The translations under genes were made by a program, and so were the position numbers. Positions 15,727-25,928 of a stretch of DNA of 64,000 bases are shown piece after piece. Each line of letters opens with the position of its first letter. The first letter of the stretch is position 1. This DNA is from Paenibacillus sp. YN15 (lineage in GTDB: Bacteria > Bacillota > Bacilli > Paenibacillales > NBRC-103111), in the NCBI RefSeq assembly GCF_003285005.1, contig NZ_QMFA01000026.1, positions 29,646 to 93,645 of the forward strand, written 5' to 3'. Under the pieces are notes generated by a model. It had not been told where the DNA came from. It saw nothing but the letters and a program-made list of their open reading frames with translations, and made no database searches.

Positions 15727-15755
15727 ATTCTAAACGTTCCATAGCAAGCTTGTAA
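15727..15755 (-). promoter_or_regulatory. Predicted guaA promoter
   Basis: On the minus strand, -35 TTACAA (15750-15755) and -10 TAGAAT (15727-15732) are separated by 17 bp, about 60 bp before the guaA start. No purine riboswitch fold is evident in this short leader. Confidence 0.5.
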
Positions 15756-15789
15756 AGGGGCTGTCCGCTGCAAAATAAGGGCAATTTGC

Positions 15790-16304
15790 TTATCTTGCCC
15801 CCGTCCGGAAAAACCATCTGCCCAGCCACCTGGCCATGGGCACCTCCTCATTGTCCAATTGCCGGCCGCGCTCCAGCCACATTTGGAAAGCATACAATAT
15901 AATGGAGAAAATGGTTTGCAGTGCAAACAGGCCGGTATGGTTCATTCCGGTCAGTTGGTAAAAGCCTGCTTTTTCAAAGATATACACGCTGATCACATAC
16001 GCTTGCAGAGCATCGATAACCAAATTGAACCCGAATAAATCCATGGATTGGGGTAGGTCCAATAAAAGGAGATCAACGCCCCCACCGGCAGAAAACCATA
16101 TACGAAGGCGGATATGTGCGTGAAATAAAAGATATTGCTGGTCACCGACCACCAGTTCAGACTCACCGCCATTTGGAAAAGAATTGTGGAAATCAGGCAG
16201 GACAGAAGCGCAACAGGAATAAACCGCCGTTTCCGTTCCGGCTCCAAAAACACTAGCAGCAGCCAAGGCGGCAAAAATAAAAGCCATGCAAGCCATGTAG
16301 ACAC
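15790..16304 (-). pseudogene. CBO0543-type membrane protein, frameshifted
   Basis: Two overlapping minus-strand frames together match the intact paralogue just upstream. The first reads WLLFLPPWLLLVFLEPERKR to YPNPWIYSG. From about 16030 the match continues one frame over as FNLVIDALQAYVISVYIFEKAG and ends WLGRWFFRTGAR. A single lost base in the TCGGGTTC stretch explains this. The likely start is GTG 16304, after AGAGGTGAGG. The uninterrupted protein would have about 170 residues with several membrane spans. A sequencing error is the main alternative to a real lesion. Confidence 0.75.
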
Positions 16305-16343
16305 GTTGCACCTCACCTCTCTATTCTATTCGTATGCAATGCC

Positions 16344-16856
16344 TTACCTGGCCTTTTGCCGGAAATTCAGGCTGCGGAACCACCTTTCCAGCGGGGCCTC
16401 GGTGTCATAGGACATGCCGTGCTCATACCATTTCTGATAAAAATATATAGCGGCGGCAACCGCCGTCTGCAAAAGATACACCTCGAAATAGCTCATGGTT
16501 CCCATTTCGTACAAGCCTGCTTTTTCCAGCACATACGGAGCGAAAATGAAGCATTGAAACGCATCAAGGATGAGGTTCGCGCCAAAGTAAAGCCATGGGT
16601 TGGGGAAGGTCAGGTAAAATACGAACAGCGCAACCACAGGCATTAAGCCAAACACAAAGGAGGAGATATTGGTAAAGAAAAGGGTGCTTTCCTTAACTCT
16701 CCACCAATCCAGCTTTTCAGATATTTCGTAACAAATCACAGCCAGCACAATAACCAGAAAGGTGCCGGACATAAACCGCCTTTTCCGCTCCGGCTTAAGA
16801 AAGGCCAGCAGCAGCCAAGGGGGCAAAAACAGAATCCAATCAAGCAGCATTGCCAT
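16344..16856 (-). CDS. CBO0543-type multi-pass membrane protein
   Basis: A 170-aa integral membrane protein with about five hydrophobic segments: MLLDWILFLPPWLLLAFL, then TFLVIVLAVICYEI, NISSFVFGLMPVVALFVFYL, ANLILDAFQCFIFAPYVL and LLQTAVAAAIYFY. It resembles the CBO0543 family of small membrane proteins found in endospore formers. ATG 16856 has AAGGGTGG 6 nt upstream; the longer frame lacks a site. It is followed 40 nt downstream by a frameshifted paralogue, so the pair arose by tandem duplication. Function is unknown. Confidence 0.75.
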   Translation of the reverse strand: MAMLLDWILFLPPWLLLAFLKPERKRRFMSGTFLVIVLAVICYEISEKLDWWRVKESTLFFTNISSFVFGLMPVVALFVFYLTFPNPWLYFGANLILDAFQCFIFAPYVLEKAGLYEMGTMSYFEVYLLQTAVAAAIYFYQKWYEHGMSYDTEAPLERWFRSLNFRQKAR

Positions 16857-16915
16857 ATATGACCACCCTTTTATCAAGATAGAGGCTCTCCATATTGATT
16901 TTCTCCAAAATGTAG

Positions 16916-16954
16916 AAACGCTATCCTCCGCCATGGGCGAAAGGATAGCGTTTT
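16916..16954. terminator. Terminator after the transglutaminase gene
   Basis: AAACGCTATCC and GGATAGCGTTT form a perfect 11-bp stem over a 16-nt loop, with T/A-rich flanks. It separates the MoxR-DUF58-transglutaminase operon from the CBO0543 genes. Confidence 0.8.
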
Positions 16955-16970
16955 ACCCAGGGAATCGTTT

Positions 16971-19670
16971 CTAGTTGGAGACGGGAGGCTCCATTCCCGG
17001 CTGTCCGGAAACCGGATGCTTCGTTGCGGAAGCAGCGCCGGGCGGTCCGAAGAATGTGCGCCACAGCCGCTCCAGCCTTCTGCCGCTGATCCAGGCGGGG
17101 CCTTCGCGGGAAAATTGCATTTTCTCCGCCAGATCCGTCAGCTCGCAGAGCGCATCGGCCTGTCCCGGAGCGCGCCGGCCTGTTTCCATGGCATATTCCC
17201 GCAGGGTCTGACCGGGCAACGGGGAGCCGTAAAGCTGAAAAACCCGCTGCCACAGCCGCTCCACTAACCGCTGCCCGATCTCGCCCCCCTTCCGCCCGCG
17301 GGAGCGGAAGCGCAGGCTGAACATGAGCCGGAGCAGATGGCGGCGGCGGAATATCCCATATATCGCCGGTGCGGCGGCCATTGTGAGGAGAGCAGCGGTG
17401 GGGCTATGCTTTTGCAGGGTGTTCAGCGCCTGGCTGCTCCAGCGGGAGGCCGGCTCCCCAACGGCTTGGGTAAGCTGCCTGAAGCTATTCTCCAAACGGG
17501 ACAAGAGGCTGCTGTCCGGTCCATTCGGCGACTTTGCTTGTGCTCCCGCTTCATTATCCGCAAGAGCCAACGCCGGAGCGGCAGAGGAATCTGCCAGCCG
17601 GAATCCGGCGAAACCCGGAGTGGGGTCCATGGCTACCCAGCCTGCGCCGGGAACATACAGCTCCACCCAGGAGTGGGCGTTCCGGGTGCTGACGGCAATG
17701 GTCTGGACAGCGCTGTTTTCGTCCGGGGTCGCTTCCCCCGGGGCAAAGCCCTTGACCCAGCGGGCAGGAACCCCGGAGGCCCGAAGCAGAACCGCCAGCG
17801 AGGTGGAGAAGTAGTCGCAATATCCTCCCGCCGAGCCGAACAGGAAGGCGTCCACAAAATCCTGGCCCTTGGCCGGCATAGCCACCTCTGTCAGGCTGTA
17901 GCGGTAGTGCTCCCGGAGATAGGCTTGCAGCAGAACCGCTTTGGCGTAAGGCGTTGCTCCCGGGGAGGAGACGGCAAGGGCCAGCTCTCTGACCCGCTCC
18001 GGGAGCTTGTCGGGAAGCTGCAGATAAGCGGCGGCAATCCCCGGGGGAATGTCTCCTGCCGCATTCATCAGCTCCGCTTCGGAATAACCGTTAAGCGTGG
18101 CCTTAAAACGGGCATAACCCAGCTGCTTGCCGGAGGAAAGAAATTCATACTTGCCGGAGCGTTCATCCCGGGACACGCTGTTGGCAGAGACCAGACTGCC
18201 GTCGGCAGCATACAGGGCTTCCACCTGTTCGATTATTCCTCCGGCAAACAGCAGATTCATCTCCTGCCGCCCGCTGTAAAGCAGCTCCTGGGTAACGGTG
18301 AGTGCGGCGGAGCTTGCCGGTTGCCCATCCGCAGCTTCGCCGGCGCTGCCGGAGCGGCTGCTCCAGCCGGTGCCGTCATAATAGTCCTTGCTCTCTCCCC
18401 GCCAATAGGTGCTGATGGGAGAACGGGCGGCAAACACCGGCTCATCCCGCAATTCCAGCGGTCCGCCCAACCGGTAATCGCCGCTGTTGTAGCCGGTGAC
18501 GCCGCCCCCGCCGGCGAAGACGGTTCTGGCATCCGCGCCGCTTTCTCCGCGGTCGGACCACAAGGATACAAGGGTTTGCGCCCATTTGTTCAAATATCCT
18601 GCATCCAGCGGGCGTAAAGCGTCCTTTTGCCCGCTGCTGCCGATCCATGCCGCCAGAAACAGAGCCAGGGTCAGCGTAAGAGCCAAACTGTATGCCCAGG
18701 GGGGTACATACAGATTCCCTTTGCGGTCGTAGGCGATTCGCACCGGGCTGCCCGGCGAAGGCGGAGCGGCCTGGCTTGCCGCCGAACCTGCCGGGGAAGC
18801 CGCCGGGCTTGCCTGATTTGGCGCAGTCTCTGAAGCGTCCGGGTTTGCCGGGGGCGGCGGCGCCATGCCGGACAGCCGGTTAATCGGCGCCGTCCGGGTT
18901 AATTCCGGCCTGCCTGCTGTGCCGATCCGGTCCAGATTCAGCATGGCCAACAAAGCCAGCCCCGCCGCACCGGAGGCCATCAGCTCCCCAGTTGTGTCCG
19001 TCCCTGGCCAAAGCTGCAGCCCGGCCAGATATGCCCATGTGACGGCCAACAGCCACAATGCCCTTCTGCTGTGCAGAAGCAGGGCCTGCACCACCCCCGC
19101 CAGCACCATCCAGCCTGCCAGAAAGATCAGGGTCCGGTGCTCCCCGCTGATGGCTGCGGCATTTCCGGAGAGAAAAGCCTCCGCATCCCGGCTCAGCACA
19201 CCGCCATACTGCCGGAGCCAGCCGGGAAGGAAGGATGCGCTTCCGCCGCCTTCATAGAAAATCCAGCCCGCCGCCAGCCAGGCGGCCAGTCCCTTCAAGG
19301 GCACACTTGCCCAGGCGGAAATATTGGCCACATCCAGAAGCACACAGATGCCCACTGCCGCAAGCAGCGGCCACAGCTTATCCGGCTCCGTCCAGCCGGA
19401 GAGCATGGCAATGGGCTTGATCCACGCCCACAGCAGCACCAGGAACAGCAAGCCTGCCGCCCACCGGGTAGCGGGCAAGGCCGGGGGCGGCCCGTGGTCC
19501 GCCACGGCCGCAGGCGCAGCGGGGGCAGCGGATGCCGACGGGGCTGAAGAGGCCGACGAGGCTGCATCCGGCTCCGGGCTTGCAAAACCGCCTCCGCTAT
19601 AGGAACCGCCGGATGCCGCCACGCCACGCCGCCGGAGCCGCAAAGCTTCAAGCTCCTTCCGATTCGGCAT
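16971..19670 (-). CDS. Membrane-anchored transglutaminase-like protein (DUF3488/DUF4129 architecture)
   Basis: An 899-aa membrane protein. Multiple hydrophobic segments lie in the N-terminal third, then an Ala/Pro/Ser-rich stretch (about 275-305), an extracytoplasmic region, and a transglutaminase core: GGYCDYFSTSLAVLLRASGV holds the catalytic Cys, SRNAHSWVELYV the His and WVAMDPTPGF the Asp. A further membrane span and a cytoplasmic DUF4129-like tail follow. It overlaps the DUF58 gene by 23 nt, and MoxR lies further upstream. This MoxR-DUF58-transglutaminase trio is widespread and thought to act in envelope protein assembly; the substrate is not known. Confidence 0.9.
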   Translation of the reverse strand: MPNRKELEALRLRRRGVAASGGSYSGGGFASPEPDAASSASSAPSASAAPAAPAAVADHGPPPALPATRWAAGLLFLVLLWAWIKPIAMLSGWTEPDKLWPLLAAVGICVLLDVANISAWASVPLKGLAAWLAAGWIFYEGGGSASFLPGWLRQYGGVLSRDAEAFLSGNAAAISGEHRTLIFLAGWMVLAGVVQALLLHSRRALWLLAVTWAYLAGLQLWPGTDTTGELMASGAAGLALLAMLNLDRIGTAGRPELTRTAPINRLSGMAPPPPANPDASETAPNQASPAASPAGSAASQAAPPSPGSPVRIAYDRKGNLYVPPWAYSLALTLTLALFLAAWIGSSGQKDALRPLDAGYLNKWAQTLVSLWSDRGESGADARTVFAGGGGVTGYNSGDYRLGGPLELRDEPVFAARSPISTYWRGESKDYYDGTGWSSRSGSAGEAADGQPASSAALTVTQELLYSGRQEMNLLFAGGIIEQVEALYAADGSLVSANSVSRDERSGKYEFLSSGKQLGYARFKATLNGYSEAELMNAAGDIPPGIAAAYLQLPDKLPERVRELALAVSSPGATPYAKAVLLQAYLREHYRYSLTEVAMPAKGQDFVDAFLFGSAGGYCDYFSTSLAVLLRASGVPARWVKGFAPGEATPDENSAVQTIAVSTRNAHSWVELYVPGAGWVAMDPTPGFAGFRLADSSAAPALALADNEAGAQAKSPNGPDSSLLSRLENSFRQLTQAVGEPASRWSSQALNTLQKHSPTAALLTMAAAPAIYGIFRRRHLLRLMFSLRFRSRGRKGGEIGQRLVERLWQRVFQLYGSPLPGQTLREYAMETGRRAPGQADALCELTDLAEKMQFSREGPAWISGRRLERLWRTFFGPPGAASATKHPVSGQPGMEPPVSN

Positions 19671-20865
19671 GAAGCCTCACCGTCCTCTCTATGCGGGCTT
19701 CGCGGATTTGATGCACCCGGCAGCCCGCCGACTCCAGCCGCCGCTTCTGCTCCAGCTCCCGTTCTCCCGCCAAACGGGCTCCCAGCAGATGATAGACGAA
19801 TACCTGCCGGCCTCCCTGGCAGAGCTGGGCCAAAGCCCGCTCCACCGCAAAATCTATGACCGGCGTCACGGCCACCACCGCATCGTCTCTGCCCCCTGGA
19901 CGGCTGCCGCAGTCCATCAGCAGCTCGGCGAAGGACTGCTCCCCGCCGGTCTCCAGCACGGCAAGCAGGCGCAGCGCCGGCAGGCCGTTGTCCGGCAGAT
20001 GGGGCGGCAGCCGGATGGGCTGCTTGCCGTTGCAGGCCAAACCCGCCATGGCCCGGATGTCCCCCGCCGCCTGGAGAATCCCCGCCGCCCAGCGGATGGC
20101 CTGCTCGAACAGCTCAGGCCGTCCTTGATACGCGGACGCGCTCCCGTCCAGCATAACCTGGAACCGCCGCTCCAGGGCAGGCTCGTCCACCCGCGTCATC
20201 AGCCCGTCCCGGCGGGCGGTGGATTTCCAGTGAACCCGGTGCAGCGGATCGCCGTTTTCATACGGGCGGACCCCATGCCCGGGGATGGAAGGCCGGAAGG
20301 GAGAGGCCCCTTCCGTTTCATCGCCGCCTGCCCCCTTGGGAAGGCCAACGGGCAGAACGGCCCTTCCCTCCGGCAGCACCGTAAAACCCCCGGAGCCGGG
20401 AAGAAGGCGTCTTTTTTGGACAAGCCCCCAGCAATCCCCTGCCAGCAGCTCCGTTCCCGTATAGCGGTAGCTTCCCCGTTCCAAGCCGGAAATCCGGTAG
20501 CGTACAGTAAAGCGCCCCCTCCACCCGGGATACACCCGCTTCCGCACCGTATACAGCTGCCCGTCCGCCTCCCGGACGAAGCGGTCGGCCACGGACATCC
20601 ACAGCACGGGCAAAAGGGACATATGCCGGATTTTCAGCTCCACCGTCAGCTCGTCCCGGGGAAACAGGGTCTGGTTGTCTCCGCTGCGGACAACCTCCGC
20701 CTTCATTAAGCTAAACAAAAAGACGGACAGGGACACCGCTCCCGCCCCTGTCAGCAGCCAGGCCAAAAACCAGGCCGCCTGCCCGCCCCGCAGCGCGGCC
20801 AGAGCGGCAGCGCCTGCGGCCAACAGCAAAAAAAACGCCAGCCGGTATAGGCTGCGGATCATCAT
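19648..20865 (-). CDS. DUF58 domain protein
   Basis: A 405-aa membrane-anchored protein. Two hydrophobic segments follow the start MMIRSLYRLAFFLLLAAG, then a beta-rich region, then the DUF58 core with DPLHRVHWKSTARRDGLMTR, the family hallmark resembling a vWA-like fold. ATG 20865 has GTGAGGGG upstream and lies 13 nt after the MoxR stop; the longer frame inside moxR is rejected. Family knowledge: DUF58 proteins are partners of MoxR AAA+ ATPases. It overlaps the transglutaminase gene, so the three are co-translated. Confidence 0.9.
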   Translation of the reverse strand: MMIRSLYRLAFFLLLAAGAAALAALRGGQAAWFLAWLLTGAGAVSLSVFLFSLMKAEVVRSGDNQTLFPRDELTVELKIRHMSLLPVLWMSVADRFVREADGQLYTVRKRVYPGWRGRFTVRYRISGLERGSYRYTGTELLAGDCWGLVQKRRLLPGSGGFTVLPEGRAVLPVGLPKGAGGDETEGASPFRPSIPGHGVRPYENGDPLHRVHWKSTARRDGLMTRVDEPALERRFQVMLDGSASAYQGRPELFEQAIRWAAGILQAAGDIRAMAGLACNGKQPIRLPPHLPDNGLPALRLLAVLETGGEQSFAELLMDCGSRPGGRDDAVVAVTPVIDFAVERALAQLCQGGRQVFVYHLLGARLAGERELEQKRRLESAGCRVHQIREARIERTVRLHAESEGA

Positions 20866-20878
20866 GCCCCTCACGCCC

Positions 20879-21862
20879 CTACGAACCCGGCGCATAGCGC
20901 AGACCCGGCACCGGCACCTCGGCAATCGCCTGCCGGAGGATCAGCTCGGAGACGCGTCCGGCCATGCGGGCTTCCTGGGTGAGGAGAATCCGGTGGGCCA
21001 GCACCGGCTCCAGCATATCCTTGATATCGTCGGGCACCACATAGCTGCGGCCCTTGCGGTAGGCCGTGCCCTGGGCAGCCAGCATCAGCGCCAGCACCGC
21101 CCTGGGACTTGCCCCCAGCACGGCATCCTTGTGCTTGCGGGTGGCTGCGGCCAGCTCCACCATATATTCCTTCAGCGATTCGTCCACATGGACATGGCGC
21201 ACCTGGCGCTGGAGCACCTGCAGCTCCTCCACCATCAGCACCGGCTTCAGGGTGTCCAAGGGCGAGGTCTCCTGCATCCGGCCCATCATTTCCACCTCAT
21301 GCCCGCGGTCGGGATACCCCAGCCGAATACGCATGAAGAACCGGTCCAGCTGCGCCTCCGGCAGCTGGTAGGTGCCTGCATGGTCCAGCGGATTCTGGGT
21401 GGCCAGAATCAGGAAGGGGCGGGGCAGGGGGTAGGTTTCCCCATCCACGGTAACATGCCGCTCCTCCATGGCCTCCAGCAGTGCGGCTTGGGTTTTGGGG
21501 GAGGTGCGGTTCAGCTCATCGGCCAAGACAATGTTGGTAAAAAGCGGGCCGGGTCGGAACTGAAACGCCGACAGTCCCCTGTTGTAGACAGACACGCCCG
21601 TTACATCCGAGGGCAGGAGATCAGGGGTAAACTGGATGCGCCTGAAGCCGGCATCCACCGTTTTGGCCAGCGCTTTGACCAGGATGGTCTTGCCGACGCC
21701 GGGAACATCCTCCAGCAGCACATGGCCGCCGCACAACAGCGATGTCAAAACCAGCTCTACGGGACGGCGTTTGCCGACCATTACTTTTTCAATATTGGCG
21801 ATCACACGCTCCAACTGCAGAAGCGGCTCCTCAAACGGCATGCTATGGGACAAGCTTGACAT
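20879..21862 (-). CDS. MoxR-family AAA+ ATPase
   Basis: A 327-aa AAA+ protein with Walker A EDVPGVGKT (about residues 51-59), Walker B NIVLADELNR, sensor 1 ILATQNP and a C-terminal winged lid with arginine finger (PEAQLDRFFMRI). ATG 21862 is preceded by GGAGG at 8 nt. Family knowledge: MoxR ATPases act as chaperones that assemble or activate partner proteins, commonly vWA/DUF58 proteins encoded beside them. It is the first gene of the operon with DUF58 and transglutaminase genes; the region upstream to the deacetylase stop is 79 nt. Confidence 0.93.
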   Translation of the reverse strand: MSSLSHSMPFEEPLLQLERVIANIEKVMVGKRRPVELVLTSLLCGGHVLLEDVPGVGKTILVKALAKTVDAGFRRIQFTPDLLPSDVTGVSVYNRGLSAFQFRPGPLFTNIVLADELNRTSPKTQAALLEAMEERHVTVDGETYPLPRPFLILATQNPLDHAGTYQLPEAQLDRFFMRIRLGYPDRGHEVEMMGRMQETSPLDTLKPVLMVEELQVLQRQVRHVHVDESLKEYMVELAAATRKHKDAVLGASPRAVLALMLAAQGTAYRKGRSYVVPDDIKDMLEPVLAHRILLTQEARMAGRVSELILRQAIAEVPVPGLRYAPGS

Positions 21863-21941
21863 GAATAAAACCTCCAAATCCGGATTCTTGTATCTCTAGT
21901 TTTTCCGGATTCCTAGTGTTTTAGACATGCAAGTAAGAGAT

Positions 21942-23375
<1,434 letters not shown>

Positions 23376-23379
23376 GCAA

Positions 23380-23433
23380 AAGGCCTCCCGTCATTTCTAC
23401 CAGATCGTTCTGATAGAGTATATGGGAGGCCTT
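23380..23433 (-). promoter_or_regulatory. Hairpin enclosing the deacetylase ribosome binding site
   Basis: Minus-strand arms AAGGCCTCCC (23424-23433) and GGGAGGCCTT (23380-23389) are perfectly complementary over 10 bp. The loop contains a second small stem, CAGA-TCGT-TCTG. The 3' arm is the GGGAGG ribosome binding site, ending 8 nt before ATG 23375. If folded, it hides the site. It could also end transcription from the upstream peroxiredoxin gene, but only four T residues follow. Confidence 0.65.
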
Positions 23434-23545
23434 CTACCCTTATGACAAACCATATTCGACAGGACAAGCCGTACTCGCCTTCCGAAATCCGGGACTGTGC
23501 GCGCTATCCGGACACAGGCCGCATCCCCGCCATAGAAACTTGCCT

Positions 23546-24133
23546 TCAGTACTGCTCCCGCTTCACCGCCAGAATAGCCTCCAGCACCTCGTTTACGTGG
23601 CCGTTTACCTTCACCTTGCGCCACTCCCGGACAATGCGCCCCTCTCCGTCAATGAGAAACGTAGTCCGCACCACGCCCATGTACTCCCGCCCGGCCATTT
23701 TCTTCAGCTGCCAAACCCCGTAGCGCTGGCACACCTCATGCTCCGGATCGGACAGCAGAGGAAACGACAGGCTGTGCTTGTCCGCAAATTTCCCGTGGGA
23801 CTTTACGCTGTCCGGGCTGATGCCCAGGATTACCGCGCCTTCGGCTGTGAGCCTTCCGTTATAATCCCGGAAATCGCAAGCCTCCTGGGTGCAGCCCGGC
23901 GTGCTGTCCTTGGGATAAAAATAGAGCACCACCATTTTCCCCGCATAATCCTGCAGACTGTATTCCCGGCCGTCAGCCGCCTCCAGGCGGAAATCCGGGG
24001 CCTTCGCTCCAGCTTCCGCTCCCGTTTCTGCTCCAGTCCCGGCCCCCGTCTCCGTTACAGCTTCCGTTCCAGTCTCCGCTCTAGTCTCGGCTCCCGTCCT
24101 GGCCTCATTATCTGCTTTAGCGTCCTTCGCCAC
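23546..24133 (-). CDS. bcp: Peroxiredoxin, Bcp/PrxQ type (thioredoxin-dependent peroxidase)
   Basis: A 195-aa cytoplasmic peroxiredoxin reducing H2O2 and organic peroxides. The core starts KAPDFRLEAADGREYSL. The peroxidatic Cys lies in YPKDSTPGCTQEACDF with the resolving Cys five residues later, the PrxQ arrangement. The start is taken as GTG 24133 (GAGGGAG upstream). Between it and the core are about 40 residues of Thr/Glu/Gly/Ala repeats (TGAETRAETGTEAV-like), absent from ordinary Bcp proteins. A longer frame to ATG 24283 exists but has no ribosome binding site. The repeat leader is unlikely to matter for catalysis. Confidence 0.9.
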   Translation of the reverse strand: MAKDAKADNEARTGAETRAETGTEAVTETGAGTGAETGAEAGAKAPDFRLEAADGREYSLQDYAGKMVVLYFYPKDSTPGCTQEACDFRDYNGRLTAEGAVILGISPDSVKSHGKFADKHSLSFPLLSDPEHEVCQRYGVWQLKKMAGREYMGVVRTTFLIDGEGRIVREWRKVKVNGHVNEVLEAILAVKREQY

Positions 24134-24303
24134 TTGCCAACACTCCCTCTTCGGTTTATGAGAAAAATTCCCCGTGGACCAAGCTGCTCCCGAAGGAGCA
24201 CCCGGCGCCGCTTTGTGACGATCATACCAGAATCCGGCAAGCCAATTCAATTCCAAATCCCTATGGGGGCGCTCGTCCGCCATCTTCCTGGGGCTCTCTA
24301 CGC

Positions 24304-24497
24304 TAACGGAACTAAACGACGCTTATGAGCCTAAGAACACATGTTTGGCGCGCTTACGGAACTGAGAAGCTCTTGGGGGAGGGGATACCGCCACTTTTAG
24401 CCGTTTCCAGCGTTGTCAGCCGGAATAAGCGTCGCTCAGTTCCGCAAGGAGCAGACAACGCCTGATTTTGCCTCATAAGGTCCGAATAGTTCCGTTA
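24304..24497. repeat. 194-bp four-box element of a second family
   Basis: Boxes TAACGGAACT (24304) and TTACGGAACT (24354) point right; their reverse forms AGTTCCGCAA (ending 24447) and AGTTCCGTTA (ending 24497) point left. Boxes in each half are 50 bp apart and the whole is symmetric. Box flanks share GACGCTTAT-like sequence. It has the same plan as the 177-bp family but a different box and a wider centre. It lies between the peroxiredoxin and SinR-like genes. The stretch 24498-24730 holds nothing else that I recognise. Confidence 0.8.
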
Positions 24498-24730
24498 CAA
24501 AAAAGGGGTTACTTTCAGGGAGGTTACAGCAGCCAAGAAGGCTGGGTGCGCGTGGCCATAAGACTAAACTCGGTTACTGGGGGGACGCAGTTGGTGGAGA
24601 GCCGGAGTTCGGGGAGAGCCGAGGAGAGCCGGGTTCCCCCGGGAGGGGAGGAAAGAAAAAAAAAGGCGCTCCCGCCGCAGCCCCGCAATCATTTGCTTTG
24701 CCGATGGGCTGCCGGGTGTACCGGTGGTGA

Positions 24731-25114
24731 TCAGGAGCTGCTGTCGGTTTGCTTCAGATATTTCTTGAATTCGATGAGGGTGCGGAACTCCCGCTTCTCC
24801 ACCCCTGCCTTTACGGCCTCCTGCACCAGCTCCACCCATTCCCCGTCCAACTCGGGCCGGATGCCCATATCCTTGACGAAGGTTTCCACCTCAACGCCGA
24901 AAACCCGGCTGAGCTTCTCCAAAAACAGCATGGACGGATTGGACTGGACCCGGCGCTCAATATTGGAAAGATAGGATTTGGCAATGCCCGCCCGCGCCGC
25001 CAAGGCCGTTAGGCTTAGCCCCCGTTCCTGCCGCATCTGCCGGATTTTCTGGCCGATGTGGAGAGACTTCTCCTGCGCAGGCCGTGAAGGAGAACGCCGA
25101 TCCCGGTTTGCCAT
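24731..25114 (-). CDS. SinR-like transcriptional regulator
   Basis: A 127-aa regulator. It has an N-terminal XRE helix-turn-helix (LSLTALAARAGIAKSYLSNI at about residues 31-50, then ERRVQSNPSMLFLEKLSRVFGV) and a C-terminal SinI/SinR-type dimerisation segment (LDGEWVELVQEAVKAGVEKR and FRTLIEFKKYLKQ). This domain order and the AKSYLSNIER wording closely follow B. subtilis SinR, the master regulator of biofilm matrix genes. ATG 25114 has GGAAGGGGGAA upstream. No sinI is adjacent. It is divergent from a second XRE gene across a 234-bp region with paired inverted repeats. Targets are unknown. Confidence 0.87.
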   Translation of the reverse strand: MANRDRRSPSRPAQEKSLHIGQKIRQMRQERGLSLTALAARAGIAKSYLSNIERRVQSNPSMLFLEKLSRVFGVEVETFVKDMGIRPELDGEWVELVQEAVKAGVEKREFRTLIEFKKYLKQTDSSS

Positions 25115-25147
25115 AGAGTTCCCCCTTCCTGACATTCGCCCATAATG

Positions 25148-25298
25148 GTTACATTATGTGACATTTTATAAATAATATTTCCAAATCATTATGATAATTT
25201 CCGTTAAAATTTGCCTAAAAAGGTTATCCGCCAAAATTAAGATACACAATGTAACGTATCATTGAAAAAAAATCGGTTATGATTCATAATGTATCTTA
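25148..25298. promoter_or_regulatory. Divergent regulator promoter region with two inverted-repeat pairs
   Basis: TAAGATACA (25238-25246) and TGTATCTTA (25290-25298) are perfect complements flanking a plus-strand promoter (-35 TTGAAA 25262-25267, -10 CATAAT 25285-25290, 17-bp spacer). A second near-complement pair is GTTACATTATGTG (from 25148) and CACAATGTAAC (25245-25255). These are candidate operators for one or both flanking regulators, possibly with DNA looping. Confidence 0.6.
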
Positions 25299-25348
25299 CA
25301 AAGGGTCCTGTAAAAAGCGAGGCACACCGAGGAAAAAGGAGCTATTTC

Positions 25349-25723
<375 letters not shown>

Positions 25724-25739
25724 ATTTCTTTTTTCATAC

Positions 25740-25928
25740 TCAGCCGGTCATCAAATCCGCCGCTTTAGAGTAGCTTTTGCCGTGAAACCCGCTTTCTTCC
25801 AGCGCTGACCATGACGCAGAGCCGCTAGCCGAGGCATTTTCGAGGTTGGCGGCTTTCCACTGTGCAAAGGCGTCTTGGGAGATACCCAACTCCCTGACGA
25901 TATGATCCAGATCAAGAACCATCTTCAT
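25740..25928 (-). CDS. Small protein of unknown function (62 aa)
   Basis: The frame starts MKMVLDLDHIVRELGISQDA, has an Ala/Ser-rich middle, and ends FHGKSYSKAADLMTG. An AGAGGAGCGG site lies 7 nt before ATG 25928, which supports expression. The first half could fold as a short helix-turn-helix-like helical pair (IVRELGISQDAFAQWK), but nothing allows a family call. It is convergent with the XRE gene, 16 nt apart. Confidence 0.6.
   Translation of the reverse strand: MKMVLDLDHIVRELGISQDAFAQWKAANLENASASGSASWSALEESGFHGKSYSKAADLMTG

Noticed and set aside
17337..18617. Plus-strand frame opposite the transglutaminase gene
   Set aside because: Antisense shadow; the minus-strand frame has a full catalytic Cys-His-Asp set and sits in a recognised operon.
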